DNA of 64,000 bases from Gonocerus acuteangulatus (GCA_946811695.1 OX328128.1:78262960-78326959); one strand, 5' to 3'. Shown: positions 58,488 through 63,029, counted from the first letter of the stretch. The notes: generated from the sequence alone by a model not told the origin. Made by a program: numbers and translations.

Positions 58488-59862
58488 GTATATACAAACA
58501 TATATATAGGAAATTATCAAAAAAGGTGGAAGGTCAATAATACAACAGGTACTTTTACACTATTTAACTTCCCTACATGTTTCGTGCCGCTTTGGTGACT
58601 CTATTAATTTTAATTTCCAGATGAAGTATAGTCATAAAACCTTATTAAAAAAAGGAAGTCTATTGCCAGCCATCTTACTAGAGCACTGGAAAAATGTACA
58701 ACATATTGTAATAAATGGAAATTAAGGTTGAATAGAGAAAAAACTGAGGTTATTCTCATTACTCGAAGACCTAAAGTATACCTTGAAGTAAAGATTTTCG
58801 GTAATTCTATCCCATGGGTCTAAGAAAGTATCTTAGAGTAAATTTGGACTCCAAACTGATTTACACAAACCATATCAACATTCAATGTGATAAGGCTGTT
58901 GCTATAATGCAATCCTTATTTCCTGTAATGACTAGAAAATCAGGATTAAGCATGATTAACAAAATACTTATTTATTACTTATACATTAGGCGTACGTTAC
59001 TGTATGCATGTCCTATTCGGTCCATAACATGTGAAACCAACAAGAGAAAATTACAGGTGACTCGAAATAAATGCTTGAGATTCATTGGTTCTTTTCCCCG
59101 ATGCATATGCCACAAGTTATCATGCATATGCATGAAGTTCTTGACATTCCCACAATATGGCAGTACATAATTACAGACAGAGCACTTCTTTGAAGCACGT
59201 CAAAACAGCAAGTATAAGTATATTGCTTAAATAGTTAATCATAATTATTTGTTTATTAAATTTTAACGTCCATTTATTATTAACTACGAAAGCTGTTATT
59301 ATTATAATTTAGGCTGTTATAATCATAATTATAACAGCCTAAATTATAAGTGTTACAAGTACAAGAGGCTTAAGGATGTTACTTTTTAAGTTCCTGTGTA
59401 TAGGTTTTTTTTGTGTGTATTTTTCCCTAATAATATATAAGTTATAAAAATAAAATAGGTATAGGTAATTCAGATTAGATATAAAAGCCATAGCTTGGAT
59501 ACTTGTATTACTTTGATTGTAAAATATGTTTTATTTGTTAATATTTTTGGACAATAAAATTCTTTTATTTATTTATTTAAAAAAAAAAAATCAAAAAGAA
59601 ACCTCTCTATTTTTGTCAAATAAAATAATGAAAATATATAAAGGTGCTGTATTTCAGTTTATTTATTTCCCTTGTTCTTTCTATTTTTAATGATGTGGAT
59701 GTTTTCCTTAATCTTTCTTTTCCAAATAATGAAATTTTCAACAAATAATCTTTCACTAATGAATAATTTCCTATTTTTCAGCTCTCTGAGGCCAGGCTCC
59801 GTCGAGTCTACCAAGTCGGCACCCGATGTCATCATATCGCACTAAGGAATGAACTTTATTAG
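24917..59862 (+). CDS. Neto: Neto-like CUB-CUB-LDLa transmembrane protein (nine exons, 5' end missing)
   Basis: Nine exons join into a 373-residue open frame: 24917-25036, 33732-33866, 34607-34732, 38476-38621, 39550-39664, 40353-40490, 41705-41820, 42300-42446 and 59782-59862. Every intron is GT-AG and every phase matches (1,1,1,0,1,1,0,0). Domain order is CUB1, CUB2, six-cysteine LDLa, one transmembrane helix and a short tail. This is the Neto architecture. Known Neto proteins are auxiliary subunits of ionotropic glutamate receptors at synapses, with the CUB domains outside the cell; that role is inferred here from the family. The signal peptide and first exon(s) are not in the assembled part, because the first exon found already starts in phase 1. 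The span is about 35 kb, only about 3% coding, and the introns are full of transposons. Domain architecture is certain; orthology is likely. The last exon is the least certain part. Confidence 0.85.
25037..26750. other. Neto intron with an old dispersed repeat
   Basis: CGCGCCTGCGGAATTGAAC and TCTATCTGAACAGGCTATAG at 26455-26517 recur as 33443-33491 and, inverted, at 21803-21870. The tract 26290-26410 is the inverse of 33110-33240. GAACAGGCTATAG looks like a terminus of this repeat. No ORF of note is present. Confidence 0.55.
27508..27716 (+). mobile_element. tRNA-derived SINE, family A, body only
   Basis: It begins at GAATTCGGCCTCCCTGGCCG, lacks the tRNA head and ends GTTACGGGACTCATTTTTTT. 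The flanking motif CCAGTGCTCGAAAAAACACC before it reappears after 28600, so it landed in an older repeat. Confidence 0.8.
27785..28425. mobile_element. repeat H body (+) and a reversed 5' end
   Basis: CTTATTTCTCCGATTTCGCC, GAGAATTTAGTAAGATTTCG and CATTTTAGTTTAGATGAATT follow H order on the + strand. At 28386-28425 AAGATGACGCAGTTCCTATG and AGTCGG are the 5' end in the opposite orientation, so two copies or a rearrangement meet here. Confidence 0.6.
28990..29195. repeat. minisatellite, about 55-bp unit, left of the LINE
   Basis: GTCGTCTAGGATGTCTTGTA at 29051, GTCGTGTAGGATGTCTTG at 29106 and a third diverged unit. Each unit continues ATGATCGAGCTCGTCTATG. Confidence 0.75.
29215..31780 (+). pseudogene. 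degenerate R1-like LINE ORF2 (endonuclease, RT fragment, CCHC tail)
   Basis: Endonuclease motifs come first: ISAYLPP, LDTNA-NTQWGS with a stop in it, SSHIDVTV, and SDHASLSF near 29800. The longest open piece is 29636-30556. The RT continues after in-frame stops: [50 protein letters not shown], and the catalytic box AYVDDVV at about 31160. At about 31285 the rest of the RT and any RNase H are deleted. The frame resumes with LTGHGDF and the C-terminal zinc motif [12 protein letters not shown]. The 3' end is GGAGCCAT followed by A-rich (AATA)n. This order and these motifs match R1-clade LINEs. It is dead. Confidence 0.85.
31788..32230. repeat. minisatellite, right of the LINE
   Basis: GTCGTCTATGATGCTGTATA and GACCGTGTCGTGTAGGATGT continue the same unit as 28990-29195, then decay. 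The R1-like LINE appears to have landed inside one array. Confidence 0.7.
32608..33000 (-). mobile_element. repeat H 3' end with an (ATGT)n microsatellite
   Basis: TTAGCGCGGTTTCTCCCTCC, AACGCCGCTTATAAGGTTG, CAATCCGGAAGTGCAGACTA and AACGGTGGTTCAAATTTG are the H 3' end reversed. The usual (TA)n is here preceded by a long (ATGT)n. Confidence 0.75.
32750..32920. repeat. (ATGT)n(TA)n compound microsatellite
   Basis: About 126 bp of ATGT with few interruptions, then about 43 bp of TA. Confidence 0.97.
33005..33491. mobile_element. dispersed repeat ending GAACAGGCTATAG
   Basis: It holds GATCCATCTGGCGAGTGGAG, TATTTATCAATGTTTAGCG, and two copies of the GAACAGGCTATAG end (33297-33309 and 33481-33493). 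It matches 26290-26517 in two orientations, so it is a dispersed element with an unclear start. Confidence 0.5.
33732..33866 (+). CDS. Neto: Neto exon b: middle of CUB1
   Basis: Acceptor CTTGCAG, donor GTATGT, phase 1 at both ends. It carries the core CUB motif, a Cys followed by DYLEVRDG, and then KWCG, the fourth conserved cysteine. It joins exon a in frame: VRVIE then [11 protein letters not shown]. Confidence 0.9.
34123..34189. repeat. (TA)n microsatellite
   Basis: Pure TA tract in the Neto intron between exons b and c. Confidence 0.95.
34607..34732 (+). CDS. Neto: Neto exon c: end of CUB1
   Basis: Acceptor AATTTCAG, donor GTAATT, phase 1 at both ends. It encodes [18 protein letters not shown] and then [14 protein letters not shown], the last beta strands of a CUB domain. 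The following intron contains the hAT-bounded element. Confidence 0.9.
35179..36066 (+). CDS. LINE ORF1 (gag-like, zinc-knuckle protein)
   Basis: An intact 295-residue frame. A proline-rich start ([10 protein letters not shown]) is followed by a central region with the fold-like pattern of Jockey/I-clade ORF1. Then come three Cys-His knuckles at about residues 190-245: [27 protein letters not shown] and [15 protein letters not shown]. Such proteins bind the retrotransposon RNA and form the particle with it. The 5' LINE boundary may be near 34996. It stays open although the reverse transcriptase is lost, so it is either recent or mobilised with the surrounding hAT ends. Confidence 0.8.
   Translation: MENDRPGGSKPPKPPDPPDPHSFNFEIPPGKRSKKYLLMTLKDNPERKTFKDFSPFKVSRFIKTYAPQTNIKLLRSGAILLEVNIKTDYINLSNIVSFENYPVTFSLHRSYNYSKGIISCEEFSQCSDEELILELGSQNVVNVQRVLKTVNGNKVGTSSYILTFNIPEPPQRLILDFLSIRVSPYIKPLQCYNCYAYRHGSRFCKESPVCGRSGLGKHDGACQAKCRHCSDSHPAWYTSCPIYKKERAIEEYRKNNRVSYAQAERAVNPPPAVQAGAVSYSQVTSQQSTNNLILT
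36790..36980. repeat. two (TA)n tracts between LINE ORF1 and endonuclease
   Basis: TA at 36790-36851 and 36948-36980 inside the hAT-bounded element. They break the upstream reading frame only in appearance, because TA codes for Tyr-Ile. Confidence 0.9.
37095..38095 (+). pseudogene. LINE ORF2 fragment: AP-type endonuclease, frameshifted, no RT
   Basis: Starting at Met 37095 it reads [16 protein letters not shown], then CVQETHL, the first catalytic motifs of an exonuclease-endonuclease-phosphatase domain. One frameshift near 37402 moves the frame, which continues to [12 protein letters not shown], then ESIIDLS and GSDHYPV, the remaining catalytic motifs. The coding region ends at 38095, directly in the first 76-bp subterminal repeat, before the reverse transcriptase would begin. 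The clade is Jockey-like. The long frame upstream of 37095 (from 36462) is interrupted by two (TA)n tracts and looks non-coding. Confidence 0.8.
38089..38290. repeat. three tandem 76-bp subterminal repeats
   Basis: ATTAATATCG recurs at 38091, 38167 and 38243, a period of 76. Each unit contains the palindrome AAGATCGATCTT and ATTAGAATCRATTCA. The left end of the same element (34902-34985) carries similar GATCGATCTT motifs. In known hAT elements, subterminal repeats are transposase binding sites; that role is inferred here. Confidence 0.75.
38408..38450. repeat. (TA)n microsatellite before Neto exon d
   Basis: It ends 25 bp before the exon and so sits where the branch point and pyrimidine tract would be. 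Confidence 0.95.
38476..38621 (+). CDS. Neto: Neto exon d: start of CUB2
   Basis: Acceptor TTATTTTCAG just after a (TA)n tract, donor GTGAGT. It begins in phase 1 and ends in phase 0. It encodes [12 protein letters not shown], a potential N-glycosylation site (NRT), and [13 protein letters not shown], the start of the second CUB domain. Confidence 0.88.
38780..39100 (+). pseudogene. LINE RT fragment in a Neto intron
   Basis: [15 protein letters not shown] is followed, after a frameshift, by FMDEIVK and then [17 protein letters not shown], where the YADD box has become FAGD. It continues [18 protein letters not shown]. It is a short, broken RT palm piece of an unassigned LINE. Confidence 0.75.
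39550..39664 (+). CDS. Neto: Neto exon e: middle of CUB2
   Basis: The acceptor is a run of about 16 T followed by CAG. The donor GTAGGA is weaker than its neighbours. Phase 0 in, phase 1 out. It encodes [17 protein letters not shown], then FVDVFPET, and ends at QNFCG, the equivalent of KWCG in CUB1. Confidence 0.87.
39747..39875 (-). mobile_element. degraded SINE-like piece
   Basis: On the + strand AATTCAACCTGCTAAGGTG, AACTAGAATCAGCATATCC and GGGCATGCTATCCACTC share layout with the minus-strand SINE at 9945-10110. Confidence 0.35.
39876..40340. other. intron with a short direct repeat
   Basis: TATTTGACCTTCAAATGAC occurs at about 40000 and 40121, about 120 bp apart. Nothing else is recognised. 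Confidence 0.5.
40353..40490 (+). CDS. Neto: Neto exon f: end of CUB2
   Basis: Acceptor TTTGATAG, donor GTAAGG, phase 1 at both ends. It encodes [17 protein letters not shown] and then [16 protein letters not shown], the closing strands of CUB2, plus a short linker. Confidence 0.88.
   Translation, partial: VLLRNRSSHLEISFRYVLWRWLQGLAATSQLSTPPSGTKSNLLTQ
40942..41002. repeat. (TA)n microsatellite
   Basis: TA tract ending at the first base of a SINE. Confidence 0.95.
41003..41302 (+). mobile_element. tRNA-derived SINE, family A
   Basis: The head GAGGTTAGCTCAGTGGTAG and GAGTTCAACTCCCGAGCAAG has A-box and B-box form with an anticodon-loop position CTAATAA (AAT). The body includes GAATTCGGCCTCCCTGACCG and GTGTGCCGTATGGTCATG. 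The 3' end is an oligo-T run. Other copies are at 21345-21691 and 27508-27716. The head pairs poorly and continues into a shared body, so it is a SINE and not a tRNA gene. Confidence 0.85.
41705..41820 (+). CDS. Neto: Neto exon g: LDL-receptor class A module
   Basis: Acceptor TTGTTGAAG, donor GTAACA, phase 1 in and phase 0 out. It encodes about 38 residues with six cysteines in LDLa spacing (C-6-C-4-C-6-C-5-C-10-C) and acidic residues near the end (PTDED) that fit calcium binding. The module sits between CUB2 and the membrane, as in Neto proteins. Confidence 0.9.
41937..42285 (+). mobile_element. repeat H 5' end, truncated
   Basis: TCTGACTCGCAGAAACTGCG, CATCTTAGCGCGGTTCC, CTCCATCCTCTGTCACAACG and CTTATTAGATT. 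It ends about 15 bp before the acceptor of the Neto transmembrane exon. Confidence 0.7.
42300..42446 (+). CDS. Neto: Neto exon h: transmembrane segment
   Basis: Acceptor TTTAAACAG, donor GTGAAT, phase 0 at both ends, exactly 49 codons. After the juxtamembrane [14 protein letters not shown] comes a hydrophobic stretch of about 25 residues ([14 protein letters not shown] onward), then SKLIRDHR, a positive stop-transfer end. A truncated repeat H copy lies just upstream in the intron. Confidence 0.88.
42508..42564. repeat. (TA)n microsatellite
   Basis: TA tract about 60 bp after the Neto transmembrane exon. Confidence 0.95.
42570..42735 (-). pseudogene. LINE RT palm fragment, minus strand
   Basis: The minus strand reads [18 protein letters not shown] and [10 protein letters not shown], the RT catalytic box (YADA in place of YADD) and the following helix. 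It lies between a (TA)n tract and a LINE C-terminal fragment on the opposite strand. Confidence 0.7.
42736..43191 (+). pseudogene. LINE ORF2 C-terminal fragment
   Basis: A 151-codon frame with [36 protein letters not shown] and an aromatic-rich end ([12 protein letters not shown]). This is the region after RNase H in R1/I-type LINEs, where a CxC..E-T..H..C zinc motif is expected; the His appears as Leu-Leu-Val here. It is followed by about 200 bp of AT-rich 3' sequence. It differs from the copy ending at 31780. Confidence 0.7.
43388..46246 (+). mobile_element. cluster of repeat H copies in direct order
   Basis: The 5' hairpin appears at 43392 and 44143. The body segment AAGCACTTATTTCTCC, then AGTAAGCTTTCGAATGGTAA, GAGATATTAA and CTCCAAACGTAA, recurs near 43815, 44840, 45185, 45540 and 45890, so copies are partly duplicated in tandem at about 350-bp spacing. 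A LINE tail is inserted at 44081. No exon of Neto was recognised here. Confidence 0.75.
44081..44142 (+). mobile_element. 62-bp tail-only insertion of the R1-like LINE
   Basis: CACCCTATAAATGGCAATGA through GGAGCCATAAAAAA and AAATAAAT matches the last bases of the LINE that ends at 31780. Only the 3' end is present, inside a repeat H body, which shows extreme 5' truncation during target-primed reverse transcription. Confidence 0.75.
46247..46790 (+). mobile_element. repeat H 5' section variant
   Basis: It starts AAAGTCCGACTCGCAGGAAC and CAGCATCTTAGCGCGG, and ends near CTCAGCCCCCCCCTCC and TATATACGCCCATG. It is the same block as 23925-24415 in the other orientation. Confidence 0.75.
46791..48109. 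other. AT-rich intron sequence, little recognised
   Basis: The phrases AATAATATGCCGAATAAA-CCT and CCTATCTAGT-GA recur at 46500, 46860, 46990 and 47560, so an old tandem or dispersed repeat is present. No ORF with a domain. Confidence 0.45.
47200..47350 (-). mobile_element. possible SINE, minus strand
   Basis: The reverse strand has GGTTCAATGCCCGTAG, a B-box form, after GGTTAGATACTATGAGCG. The body reads GCAGGAAATTTACCTGCTAAG. The match to a tRNA head is weak. Confidence 0.35.
48110..48972 (+). mobile_element. repeat H body and 3' end
   Basis: It runs from AAGAACCGTTCGAACAAACG to GAGGGAGGAACCGCGCT, with (TA)n at 48783-48837 and the 3' hairpin GGGGTTCCTCCCTATGGGG. The 66- to 84-codon frames in it are products of the repeat and not genes. 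Confidence 0.8.
48973..49456 (+). repeat. tandem duplicate of the repeat H 3' half
   Basis: From AAAACGGTATTCAAAAACTA to the 3' hairpin it repeats 48482-48972 with a period of about 491 bp and few differences. Its own (TA)n tract is shorter. Confidence 0.85.
49581..51159 (+). mobile_element. pogo/Tigger-like element with transposase remnant
   Basis: The ends are GGGGAAGGTGTTGTTGTACC and, in reverse, GGGGAAGGTGTTGTACCTTT, flanked by TATA on both sides, which fits a TA duplication. Both subterminal regions repeat the motif GTACCTCTGACCA or TGGTCAAAGGTACAAC several times. The interior has two transposase C-terminal remnants, described separately. The DDE catalytic core is missing. Assignment to pogo-like rests on those remnants and the TA target. 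Confidence 0.75.
50198..50750 (+). pseudogene. pogo-like transposase C-terminal remnants
   Basis: A frame from 50198 reads [14 protein letters not shown], a stop, then [16 protein letters not shown], the ILT-PEK signature after the DDE domain in pogo/Tigger transposases. At 50540-50749 an open frame reads [24 protein letters not shown], then [17 protein letters not shown]. That matches the C-terminal accessory motif of such transposases (VAEI..Y.I.FL.K, KF, and an acidic DID.ED). The two parts are in different frames. Confidence 0.65.
51164..51420. mobile_element. 257-bp MITE, TIR TACCCCGGAGGTAAAGG
   Basis: The terminal inverted repeats of 23 bp match at 22 positions (TACCCCGGAGGTAAAGGACA against GGTGTCCTTTACCTCTGGGG in reverse). 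It also has an internal palindrome around ACAAATRTGTGAC. It lies four bases from the pogo-like element on one side and 12 from the long-TIR element on the other. Confidence 0.85.
51918..53510 (-). mobile_element. repeat H, most complete copy (with a SINE inside)
   Basis: Its ends are defined because it splits the arm of a long-TIR element. Read on the minus strand it starts AAAAAGTCCGACTCGCAGGA, whose GGAACTGCG pairs with CGCGGTTCC across a 9-base loop. It ends with a 16-bp hairpin, AGCGGGGTTCCTCCCT against AGGGAGGAACCGCGCT, then AAAA. Between are an AT-rich body, a stretch with ATTTTTGTACCAAATTTCAT and CATCAAAATCGGAC, GAACAGACAAA, (TA)n, then AAATTTTAACCACCGTTATT. No coding region. The form resembles Drosophila DINE-1/Helentron-derived repeats. 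Confidence 0.8.
53225..53452 (+). mobile_element. tRNA-derived SINE, family B, with target duplication
   Basis: The head TCTCCCGTGGTCTAATGGCT and GGGTTCGATTCCCA has the A-box and B-box pattern with an anticodon-loop position TTCATAA (CAT). The body has GGCAGGAATTTTATCATCC and GTGTCGGCGCTAATGACC, followed by about 60 A. A 12-bp duplication flanks it: TGAACAGGAACC (53213-53224) and TGAACTGGAACC (53453-53464). It inserted in the 5' end of a repeat H copy. Confidence 0.9.
54834..54898. repeat. (TA)n microsatellite between two transposon ends
   Basis: TA tract flanked on both sides by inverted CAGGGTGATTCAGGTC termini. Confidence 0.95.
54899..55035 (+). mobile_element. second CAGGGTGATTCAGG end, head to head
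   Basis: GGGTGATTCAGGTCTAAGTA follows a (TA)n tract of about 66 bp whose other side is the end of the element at 54833. Only about 28 bp of terminus are shared; the following sequence differs, so this is the end of a related or rearranged element. Its other end was not found. Confidence 0.6.
55375..55622. repeat. (TA)n tracts
   Basis: TA at 55375-55419 and 55557-55622 with unrecognised sequence between. Confidence 0.9.
55623..55787. mobile_element. 165-bp MITE with 37-bp inverted repeats
   Basis: CATTACATTAAAAACCTATT, TATTGCTAACAGGATAT is inverted at the other end. The inner part runs from AAGTCATATTCTTTGGTG to CATTTGATTTTGTCGAGCC. It has (TA)n on both sides. Confidence 0.85.
55802..55934. 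mobile_element. inverted, truncated copy of the neighbouring MITE
   Basis: It repeats the MITE at 55623-55787 in reverse complement, almost base for base, from CATTACATTAAAAACC to GAATATGACTTA. It lacks the second terminal repeat. With its neighbour it makes a palindrome of about 310 bp whose loop is a short (TA)n. Confidence 0.85.
55954..56020. repeat. (TA)n(CA)n microsatellite
   Basis: TA tract followed by CACACACA. Confidence 0.95.
56020..57329. other. AT-rich intron sequence, no feature recognised
   Basis: Short frames on both strands (56145-56510, 56278-56568, 56884-57222) show no domain. 56380-56490 holds TCAGGCCCCACAATGCACTG and GCGGAAATTACCCAG, which resembles the repeat H 5' section. 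Confidence 0.45.
57330..57440 (-). mobile_element. repeat H 3' end, diverged, minus strand
   Basis: CTTCCCTCCATAGGGAG, CGCTGGTGACACGCTCAG, GTGCCACTAGAAAAG and AAAATAACGGTGTATCAAAC match the reversed H 3' end with divergence. Confidence 0.55.
57616..57676. repeat. (TA)n microsatellite
   Basis: Pure TA tract in the last Neto intron. Confidence 0.95.
57825..58480 (+). mobile_element. repeat H copy, diverged
   Basis: GGAAGATTTAAGGCACCACA, CATCTGGAATTATTTTCAAC, CCGGTGGACAGAGTCTGCTG and GAGCAGACAAATTATATA follow H order and end in (TA)n. Confidence 0.65.
58620..59590 (+). pseudogene. Jockey-like LINE 3' end
   Basis: The RT thumb region is clear: [31 protein letters not shown], then after a frameshift [33 protein letters not shown] and [14 protein letters not shown]. 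This order is typical of the Jockey clade. A 3'UTR of about 370 bp ends with AATAAAATTC, TTTATTTATT and a run of A, so the 3' end is intact and the copy is 5'-truncated. It lies in the last Neto intron, about 190 bp before the last exon. Confidence 0.82.
59294..59351. repeat. hairpin in the Jockey 3'UTR
   Basis: TTATAATTTAGGCTGTTATA and its reverse complement are separated by a few bases, giving a stem of about 22 bp in the LINE 3'UTR. Confidence 0.75.
59782..59862 (+). CDS. Neto: Neto last exon: short cytoplasmic tail
   Basis: Acceptor CTATTTTTCAG. Phase 0 from exon h gives 26 residues ([13 protein letters not shown] to RNELY) and TAG. The +1 frame of the same exon is also open to a stop at 59843-59845 and ends [12 protein letters not shown]. 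That frame would be used if an undetected exon of a different phase lies in the 17 kb intron. The choice of frame is not settled. Drosophila Neto is known to have alternative cytoplasmic tails. Confidence 0.55.
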   Translation, partial: LSEARLRRVYQVGTRCHHIALRNELY

Positions 59863-60275
59863 AAATAGTAATTGTTTTATATGACGGACTATCTCTTTTT
59901 ATAATTTTTACAAAGTGTGTGGACTCATTTAGTTATTAAAAATCAACAAAGGTTGTTTTTACAAGAAATCAAATGTATAGTTTTAATGAGGAGCACAAGA
60001 TGGCCAGTTTACAACCGAAACTCAAGACAATCCACTTTAGAGGTTGTGGTTTATGGAATTTTTACATGTTTCTTTGGTTTATTTATTTAATGTATCTTGG
60101 GATTACACTGATCAAATTCCCCCTATCATAAATATTTTGATGCCGAGTTATTTTATGATTTAGTGAAACTAAAAGGGGATACTGCCTATAACAAAAACTA
60201 GAAGATAAATTGGAGAACAAAATTCTTGGTTCACCGAGACTTTTTTTTTTTTTTTATGAAAAATTTGCGAATAAA
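59863..60275 (+). other. probable 3'UTR with AATAAA
   Basis: Low-complexity AT-rich DNA follows the stop of the last exon. An AATAAA hexamer lies at 60270-60275, followed by a T-rich stretch. No ORF or recognised repeat is present. The cleavage site is a guess. Confidence 0.4.
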
Positions 60276-60329
60276 GGTGTTTTTATTAAGTAACCGGAAT
60301 AATAAGACTTATTGCCTGTTTTGTTTTAA

Positions 60330-60694
60330 GGGGTAATACTACCTCGTGCGATCAAAATCAAATAAATAATAAAATCATTATAATTCAATGAATAGAAAAA
60401 ATCCTACCTATTAAAGGAGCTAGTGTACCACCCGATTTGAAAAACATAGTTTTGAGAAAAACTACTTTAATGTTCATTTTTTCCTCTTTTTGAATTTTTT
60501 CTTGTAATAAAGATAAAAAAAAAAAAAAAAGGCTTTTAATTTTTAAATTTATTGAAGGAGATGTTAAGGCTTTTTAAAACTTTTCCGCCACGTAAACGCT
60601 CTTGGATATAATTTTTGATTAGTTAAGGGAGCATAAAAAAAAGAATCCCATAAAAAAAAACGGTAACAAAAAAATTACAAGGTAGTATTACCCC
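60330..60694. mobile_element. piggyBac-type MITE with TTAA duplication
   Basis: The terminal inverted repeat GGGGTAATACTACCT is perfect over 15 bp, and TTAA flanks both ends (60326-60329 and 60695-60698). TTAA duplication is the mark of piggyBac transposition. The 365-bp interior is AT-rich with no ORF. It lies just after the probable Neto 3'UTR. Confidence 0.88.
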
Positions 60695-61254
60695 TTAAGG
60701 GGGGGGGGAGGCAGAGGACCTCAAACAAAATTCATGAAATAAATTCATATTAAGCAGAAAAATGTATATTTGATTTGGGAAACGTTTTAACTTTTATTAC
60801 TACGAGTGATAATGTAAATAAAATTTTAAAAAATATCCAAGTTTTTAACATTTAAGGAATAAATATATCCTCAGATCTCAGGAAAAGTAGCTTTAAAAAC
60901 AAGAATATCTAGAATAATAACGGACCCCGGGGTAATAATGACACCCCGAAATAATATAACGAGGGTGAAGCCTGGTAGTCTGTTAAGACACTCAAGTATT
61001 TTTTTTTTCTACATTTTTTGGCGAGCCAGCTTATTAGCCATTAACGCCAGTGAAGTGGGAGATATTTATGAATTTTGTATTGCGAAGTTATGGAATTTAT
61101 TTTCTTTTTGCCGAGTGAAATTGTTTTTTTTAAATTTGAATAATGCTAATTGTATAATTGGGAGATAGAGATGAGAAAATATACGCCTATTTGTATACTA
61201 TAGGTGACACCAATCGATGCCCCCACCGGTCGACCCGCCCAGACCCGTTCCGGC

Positions 61255-61337
61255 AGGCAGGCGCAGCACAGTGGGGCCAAACGACATTTCGTGTTTCAAA
61301 AAAGGCTATAGCCTCTAAATCTTAACCAACTTCAATG

Positions 61338-61371
<34 letters not shown>

Positions 61372-61572
61372 TGAAAGCTAATAAAACTTAGAGGAACTTC
61401 GTCAAGTCAGAATTTTTATTGTTTCCTTTGTTTATTAAATTATGAGAAAGAAGTAAAATTCACAAAGTTTTACAATTGAACATAAAATAACGTTTCATTT
61501 TTTATCTAACCTAATATCAGCACTGTTATCGTTGAAATTAAACATTAAAATTCTGATTAGACTAAAAATAAT
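61255..61572 (+). mobile_element. partial copy of the fold-back element arm
   Basis: GTGGGGCCAAACGACATTTC and onward, through CTTAACC and a long T run, to CTAATATCAGCACTG and TCTGATTAGACT, follows the order of 17787-18057 in the left arm of the fold-back element. No inverted partner is seen nearby. Confidence 0.75.
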
Positions 61573-62160
61573 CATCATGGGGTCTGAAAGGAGGACATTT
61601 CTCATTGACACAAGGAAACTAATATTTTACTCTAAGGTAATCTAATATACAACGAGATTTTAGTCGGCCATCTTGTGTTTTAAATAATAATATTAATGTC
61701 TGATTGACATAATTACAAAACGTTATTAATGTTAATGTTATAAATTTATTCAAATTTTACAATTTTGATTAGTCTTCCAAATGTTTTTGTTTTCTTTAAA
61801 TTGACTGTTGTAACATTATTTTTCAAAAATTGGTTGCTTTTGGCAGTGTTTTATATTGTTTAAAAATGTTTATACTTATTGCCAATTTGTAAATAATGTA
61901 TTTTGTTCCAAATTTTTCTGCATCAGACATCTTTTTTAAGAAGCTAATTCTAAAACAAATTCTTGGTTTATCAAAAAACAATAAACCATTTTTGTTTTTT
62001 TATTTTATTTTGAAAACCTACTTGGTCCAGTAGTTAGTTGTTTCTTCCTTAACCCTTCAGGATTTCGGTCCTATGTAATCCCAAAATATCTTAATAAGGT
62101 AATTTTTTTTTCTAAATCAAGTCTGGACTATTCAAGTTCATATCTAAGTCCAGTCAACGT
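61573..62160. other. AT-rich DNA, no feature recognised
   Basis: No ORF over 50 codons of interest and no repeat recognised. Confidence 0.5.
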
Positions 62161-62737
62161 TCAAAGAGGTGACTACAATACAATGTCTCAACAAATTAGG
62201 CTGGTTGACCAAGAAGCTGAAGAGTTTAGAAGTGATTACAGTACAGTGTCTCAACAAATTAGGCTGGCCGACCAAGAAGCTGAAGGGTTTAGAAGTGACC
62301 AGTACTGGGGAACAACTAACTAGGCTGGTCGAACAAGGAGCTGAAGGGTTTAGAAGTGATTACAGTACAGTGTCTCAACAAATTAGGCTGGTCGACCAAG
62401 AAGCTGAAGGGTTTAGAAGTGAACAGTACTTGGGAAAACTAACTATGCTAGTCGACCAAGAAGCTGAAGGGTTTAGAAGTGATTACTGTACAGTGTCTCA
62501 ACAAATTAGGCTGGTTGACCAAGAAGCTGAAGGGCTTAGAAGTGAACAGTACTGGGGAACAACTATCTAGGCTAGTCGACCAAGAAGCTGGAGGGTTTAG
62601 AAGTGATTACAGTACAGCGTCTCAACAAATTAGTCTGGTCGACCGAGAGGCTGAAGGGTTTAGTAGTGTTGACATTACTGCTGCACAAGAAGCAAGGTTA
62701 GTATACCATGTAAATCTGCAGCTTGAGCAAAAATAAT
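62161..62737 (+). repeat. tandem repeat encoding a 21-residue unit (broken)
   Basis: A 63-bp unit encodes DYSTVSQQIRLVDQEAEGFR plus S and alternates with a slightly shorter unit (QYWGTTN then ARLVDQEAEGFR). Translation starts near 62155 as PVNVQRGDYNTMSQQIRL and runs into indels and stops at 62323 and 62568. It ends ITAAQEARLVYHVNLQLEQK, stop, at 62735. The unit is rich in Gln and Glu with heptad-like Leu/Ile/Val, so a coiled coil is possible. Similar short protein repeats occur next to arthropod Helitron-type genes, but no link is proven. Confidence 0.6.
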
Positions 62738-63029
62738 TATTTCCTAATGCGTAAGTGATAATCTCCAGCAACAAATTTCAGGTAGCTTGTCTGCTAAGGA
62801 GGCATGAGGTGTGAGAAAATGAAGTTGCCCGTATTATCAATAATATACAGACGGGGTATATTCATTTTCCTCCCATTCCATATTAAAAAAAATAAATCAA
62901 GACATTGAGGTAACAACTGGTGTTCAGCTTTGTTATCAAATTCATTTACTAACACATCTCATGCCTCCTTTATTTTTTTACAAAAAAAATTGTAGCGCAT
63001 ACGTCTTCACGGTAATATGCTTGCAGCTA

